Source: Streptomyces sp. TRM70350 (lineage in GTDB: Bacteria; Actinomycetota; Actinomycetes; Streptomycetales; Streptomycetaceae). Taken from it: a stretch of DNA of 64,000 nucleotides. The notes under the pieces were generated by a model that did no database searches, had not been told where the DNA came from, and saw only the letters and a program-made list of their open reading frames with translations. Made by a program: the position numbers and the translations under genes. The first letter of the stretch is position 1, and every line of letters starts with the position of its first letter. Location of the stretch: contig NZ_JAHUXH010000004.1 in NCBI RefSeq assembly GCF_019219825.1, positions 248,001 to 312,000 on the forward strand, in the 5' to 3' direction. Below, piece by piece: positions 62,001 to 64,000 of the stretch.

Positions 62001-62389
62001 CCCGGCTGGTCTCCCGTACCGGCGCGAGCGGCGACCGGGTGGGGCTGCTCATGGCCAAGTCCCTGTCACCGTTCGACCAGGCGGCCGGGGCCATCGTCAC
62101 CGGCGGGAGCAGCGCGCAGCTCATGCTGCGCCCCACCGTGGCAGGCCGATCCGTCTTCACGGGCAACGCGCCGGTCACCGCGCCCTGCCTCCTGCGGCTG
62201 AAGCGCACCGGGACCGCGTTCGCCGCGTACGCCTCCACCGATGACGGCGTCAGCTGGACCCCCCTCGCCGAGGGAGAGATCCCCGGCTTCGGCGACGCCT
62301 CCTACTACGTGGGCCTCGTGGTCTGCTCCCGCAGCCCCCTGGTCCGCAGCACCACCGAGTTCGACGAGGTGAGCATCACCGCCATGTAG
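59063..62389 (+). CDS. Large secreted alginate-lyase-family protein with accessory domains
   Basis: The 1108-residue Tat-exported protein (SRRTLLGTAG) starts with an alpha/alpha-toroid domain of the alginate lyase family (40-395: FAHPGLLHSRADLARMKSAV, YANGNWDLAALRTILAIAVF, GQGQESGRDQAHEQLAVGLL). Accessory modules follow: FN3 (about 400-490), a beta-sandwich (490-720), FN3 (725-820), a putative Ig domain (821-905, LPDGLRLDPRTGLISGTPTE) and a second beta-sandwich (910-1108). The Ig module resembles that of the preceding gene. Substrate unknown: the family includes PL5-like lyases of acidic polysaccharides. GTG 59063, 15 bp after the beta-helix gene. Confidence 0.85.
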   Translation: MQSLSRRTLLGTAGLAAVAGGGLLSVSTTPAWARSAEAAFTFAHPGLLHSRADLARMKSAVAQGRDPIASGFAALAADFRSQHTYAVRNTGQITTWGRGPTDSTSQAVTDAAAAYQNALMWAVTGDVRHADKARDILDAWAASLTGVTGADGQLGAGIQGFKLVNAAEILRHSGYEGWSEESIRRCERSFTDVWYPALSGYCLYANGNWDLAALRTILAIAVFCDHRVMFEDALRFAAAGSGNGSVLHRVVTAAGQGQESGRDQAHEQLAVGLLADAAEVAWQQGVDLYGFADSRILANFEYFARYNLGDDSVPFTPDLDRTGKYIKTTVSARQRGVFRPLWEMAYAHYAGRLGKPAPHTEQVVFRGTNGARAVEGYHEDHPGWGTLTYAGTTTAAPAAPTAPAGVTAVGDGHAVTVSWLPSAWATGYTVRRATSPEGPYRRRASGVGAPRFTDHDVRPGRTYYYTVTATNSHGTSAASAWTAATAGLPEPWSTRDVGNVRIPGSASFDGERFVLTASGSADTYRVAYVPLRGDGVVTARIVFPLSSQYSRIGVTVRDSLDPDAAHAAMLIQGLPLHTWSGVWSVRPSAGADVSATGSTPVPPSQQQAITSAAAFPISDLGSLPESATPLTAPYVEGAGDGYRLRAPYWVRVERKGGRCTGSLSPDGIRWTEVGSTRVELGRTSYAGLVLTSCLGVDEEYAETGTGAFDNVSVVTARGADWVTPRPTHTATGLRAVTGADAVELSWTDPDPSATYAVLRATDAAGPYRTIANGVAPVGFGTRIRYTDPTGRPGTTYHYTVTKTNTGGRGPRSAPAHAEMPTPSTPEFVSPDTAFANRGVMFRHLLRAAPAAIRFTARGLPDGLRLDPRTGLISGTPTEKGEFRVTTTAANAAATATATLTLTVGTPPPAPWSYGDLGDVVLDARELGTYGVVYVRTPGSTAYEDGTFVVRGAGTDLTVNNQGMTGQFVRRPVTGDCEITARLVSRTGASGDRVGLLMAKSLSPFDQAAGAIVTGGSSAQLMLRPTVAGRSVFTGNAPVTAPCLLRLKRTGTAFAAYASTDDGVSWTPLAEGEIPGFGDASYYVGLVVCSRSPLVRSTTEFDEVSITAM

Positions 62390-62416
62390 AGCACCATGGA
62401 TTGGAGCTGCACCGCA

Positions 62417-63667
62417 ATGAGCCGCACTTCCCCCCACCAGCACCTCCACAACAGTGCGCTGAGCCGCCGCGGTCTGCTGAAGACCGCCGGCGGCCTCACC
62501 GCCGCCCTCGCCCTCGGCGCGTCCGCCACCGCCCCCACGGCGAGCGCGGCCCCGGCGACGTGGACCCACCCCGGCATGCTGCACAACCGGGGCGACATCA
62601 ACCGCGCCCGGGTCCGCGTGGCCGCCGGCGACGACCCCTGGCTGTCCGGCTGGAACCGGCTGGTCGCCAACTCCCACTCCCGGTCGACCTGGACGCCCAA
62701 CCCCCAGGCGACCATCATCCGCGGCGGCACCGGCCAGAACTACGGCATCCTCTACAACGACATCGCCGCCGCCTACCAGAACGCGCTGCGCTGGCACGTC
62801 GGCGGCACCGAGGCGAACGCCGCCTGCGCAGCGCGCATCCTCAACGCGTGGGCCACGACCCTGACGACGATCACCGGCAACGCCGACCGGTTCCTCGCGG
62901 CCGGCCTCTACGGCTGGCAGTTCGCCAACGCGGCCGAGCTGATGCGGGACTACGACGCCTTCGACCTCGGCGCGTTCCAGCAGATGATGGCCGACGTCTT
63001 CTACCCGCTCAACAACCAGTTCCTCACCGGCCACAACGACGCCTGCATCACCAACTACTGGGCCAACTGGGACCTGTGCACCATGGCCTCCGTCCTGGCC
63101 ATCGGGATCCTCAACGAGGACGCCGCCACGTACGACCAGGCCGTCACGTACTTCAAGTCGGGCGCGGGCAACGGCTCCATCAGGCACGCCGTGCCGTTCC
63201 TGCACACCGACGCCGACGGCTACGCCCTCGGCCAGTGGCAGGAGTCCGGCCGCGACCAGGGGCACACCGTCATGGGCATGGGCCAGATGGGCGCGATCTG
63301 CGAGATGGCCTGGAACCAGGGCGAGGACCTGTACTCCTACGACGGACGGCGCTTCATGAAGGCCGCCCAGTACGTCGCCAAGTACAACCTCGGCCAGGAC
63401 GTGCCCTTCACCACCTACAGCTGGGGCACCGGCCAGAACTGCGCGTACCGGGAGCACACGGTGATCTCCGCCGCCTCGCGCGGCCAGGTCCGCCCGGTCT
63501 GGGCGATGCTCCACTTCCACTACAACCGGCGCCTGTACCTCGACGACAGGTACATCTCCCAGATGTACTACCACCTCGTCGCCCCCGAGGGCGGCGGCGG
63601 GGACTACGGCTCCAACAGCGGCGGCTACGACCAGCTCGGTTTCGGCACGCTGATGCACGCCAAATAG
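62417..63667 (+). CDS. Secreted alginate-lyase-family protein, single domain
   Basis: The 416-residue Tat-exported protein (SRRGLLKTAGG) consists only of the catalytic-type domain of the preceding gene: WTHPGMLHNRGDINRARVRV, YNDIAAAYQNALRWHVGG, NYWANWDLCTMASVLAIGIL and WQESGRDQGHTVMGMGQMGA align with it. The two are tandem paralogues. ATG 62417 has GGAG 10 nt upstream; the frame opens at 62396. It ends the operon; an inverted repeat follows. Confidence 0.85.
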   Translation: MSRTSPHQHLHNSALSRRGLLKTAGGLTAALALGASATAPTASAAPATWTHPGMLHNRGDINRARVRVAAGDDPWLSGWNRLVANSHSRSTWTPNPQATIIRGGTGQNYGILYNDIAAAYQNALRWHVGGTEANAACAARILNAWATTLTTITGNADRFLAAGLYGWQFANAAELMRDYDAFDLGAFQQMMADVFYPLNNQFLTGHNDACITNYWANWDLCTMASVLAIGILNEDAATYDQAVTYFKSGAGNGSIRHAVPFLHTDADGYALGQWQESGRDQGHTVMGMGQMGAICEMAWNQGEDLYSYDGRRFMKAAQYVAKYNLGQDVPFTTYSWGTGQNCAYREHTVISAASRGQVRPVWAMLHFHYNRRLYLDDRYISQMYYHLVAPEGGGGDYGSNSGGYDQLGFGTLMHAK

Positions 63668-63696
63668 CCGACGTACGCCGAAGAAGCGCTGAACCG

Positions 63697-64000
<304 letters not shown>

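Overview
The window looks like a chromosomal segment of a Streptomyces (or very close) actinomycete. It is GC-rich throughout, its codons end almost always in G or C, and GTG starts are common. It carries typical Streptomyces families: a subtilisin-inhibitor-like protein, DUF397 with its XRE partner, a SAV2148-type HEPN protein, an OleD/Mgt-type glycosyltransferase, and sugar importers without their own ATPase. I found no rRNA, tRNA, CRISPR array, phage or intact insertion sequence.

Layout. 0-2.4 kb: an internally deleted M14 carboxypeptidase, a protease inhibitor and a full-length M14 carboxypeptidase. 2.8-7.5 kb: treY and glgX (trehalose/glycogen; treZ is not here). 7.7-9.9 kb: two secreted proteins that together look like one copper amine oxidase split between two genes. 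10-13 kb: HEPN protein, DEDDh exonuclease, APH-like kinase. 13.1-13.8 kb: an IS30 remnant between gene fragments. 13.8-20.5 kb: macrolide-type glycosyltransferase with a promoter/operator, MMPL exporter, DUF1697, frameshifted aldo/keto reductase, PAS-PP2C phosphatase.

20.6-30.1 kb is a sulfate-assimilation operon on the minus strand: leader peptide, sulfite reductase, a small zinc-ribbon protein, cysH, cysC, cysD, cysN, a sulfonate-type ABC importer and a sirohydrochlorin chelatase. Together these reduce sulfate to sulfide and can supply siroheme to the reductase. Many junctions overlap as ATGA, so translation is probably coupled.

30.1-45.3 kb is a mixed region: GNAT, secreted proteins, GAF regulator, AidB-like acyl-CoA dehydrogenase, BrkB protein, RidA with a divergent WYL regulator, AraC-type regulator, VOC proteins, a DUF397/XRE pair and a DUF642-like secreted protein. 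Several genes here are broken (NmrA-like, methyltransferase, XRE).

45.4-64 kb is a carbohydrate-utilisation locus: ThuA protein, two LacI regulators, GH43 enzyme, a complete importer (binding protein plus two permeases), a 2-hydroxyacid dehydrogenase, a second importer that has lost most of one permease and has a frameshift in its binding protein, a GH28/GH49-like beta-helix enzyme, two tandem alginate-lyase-family proteins and the start of a carboxylesterase. Two operator types, GAAAGCGCTTCC-like and GCAACCGGTTGC-like, recur in front of its transcription units and suggest that two LacI proteins jointly control the locus.

At least four genes carry single-base frameshifts (one carries two), and two (the first M14 and a permease) carry large internal deletions. 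Either this stretch is decaying or some of these are sequencing errors; the sequence alone cannot decide.
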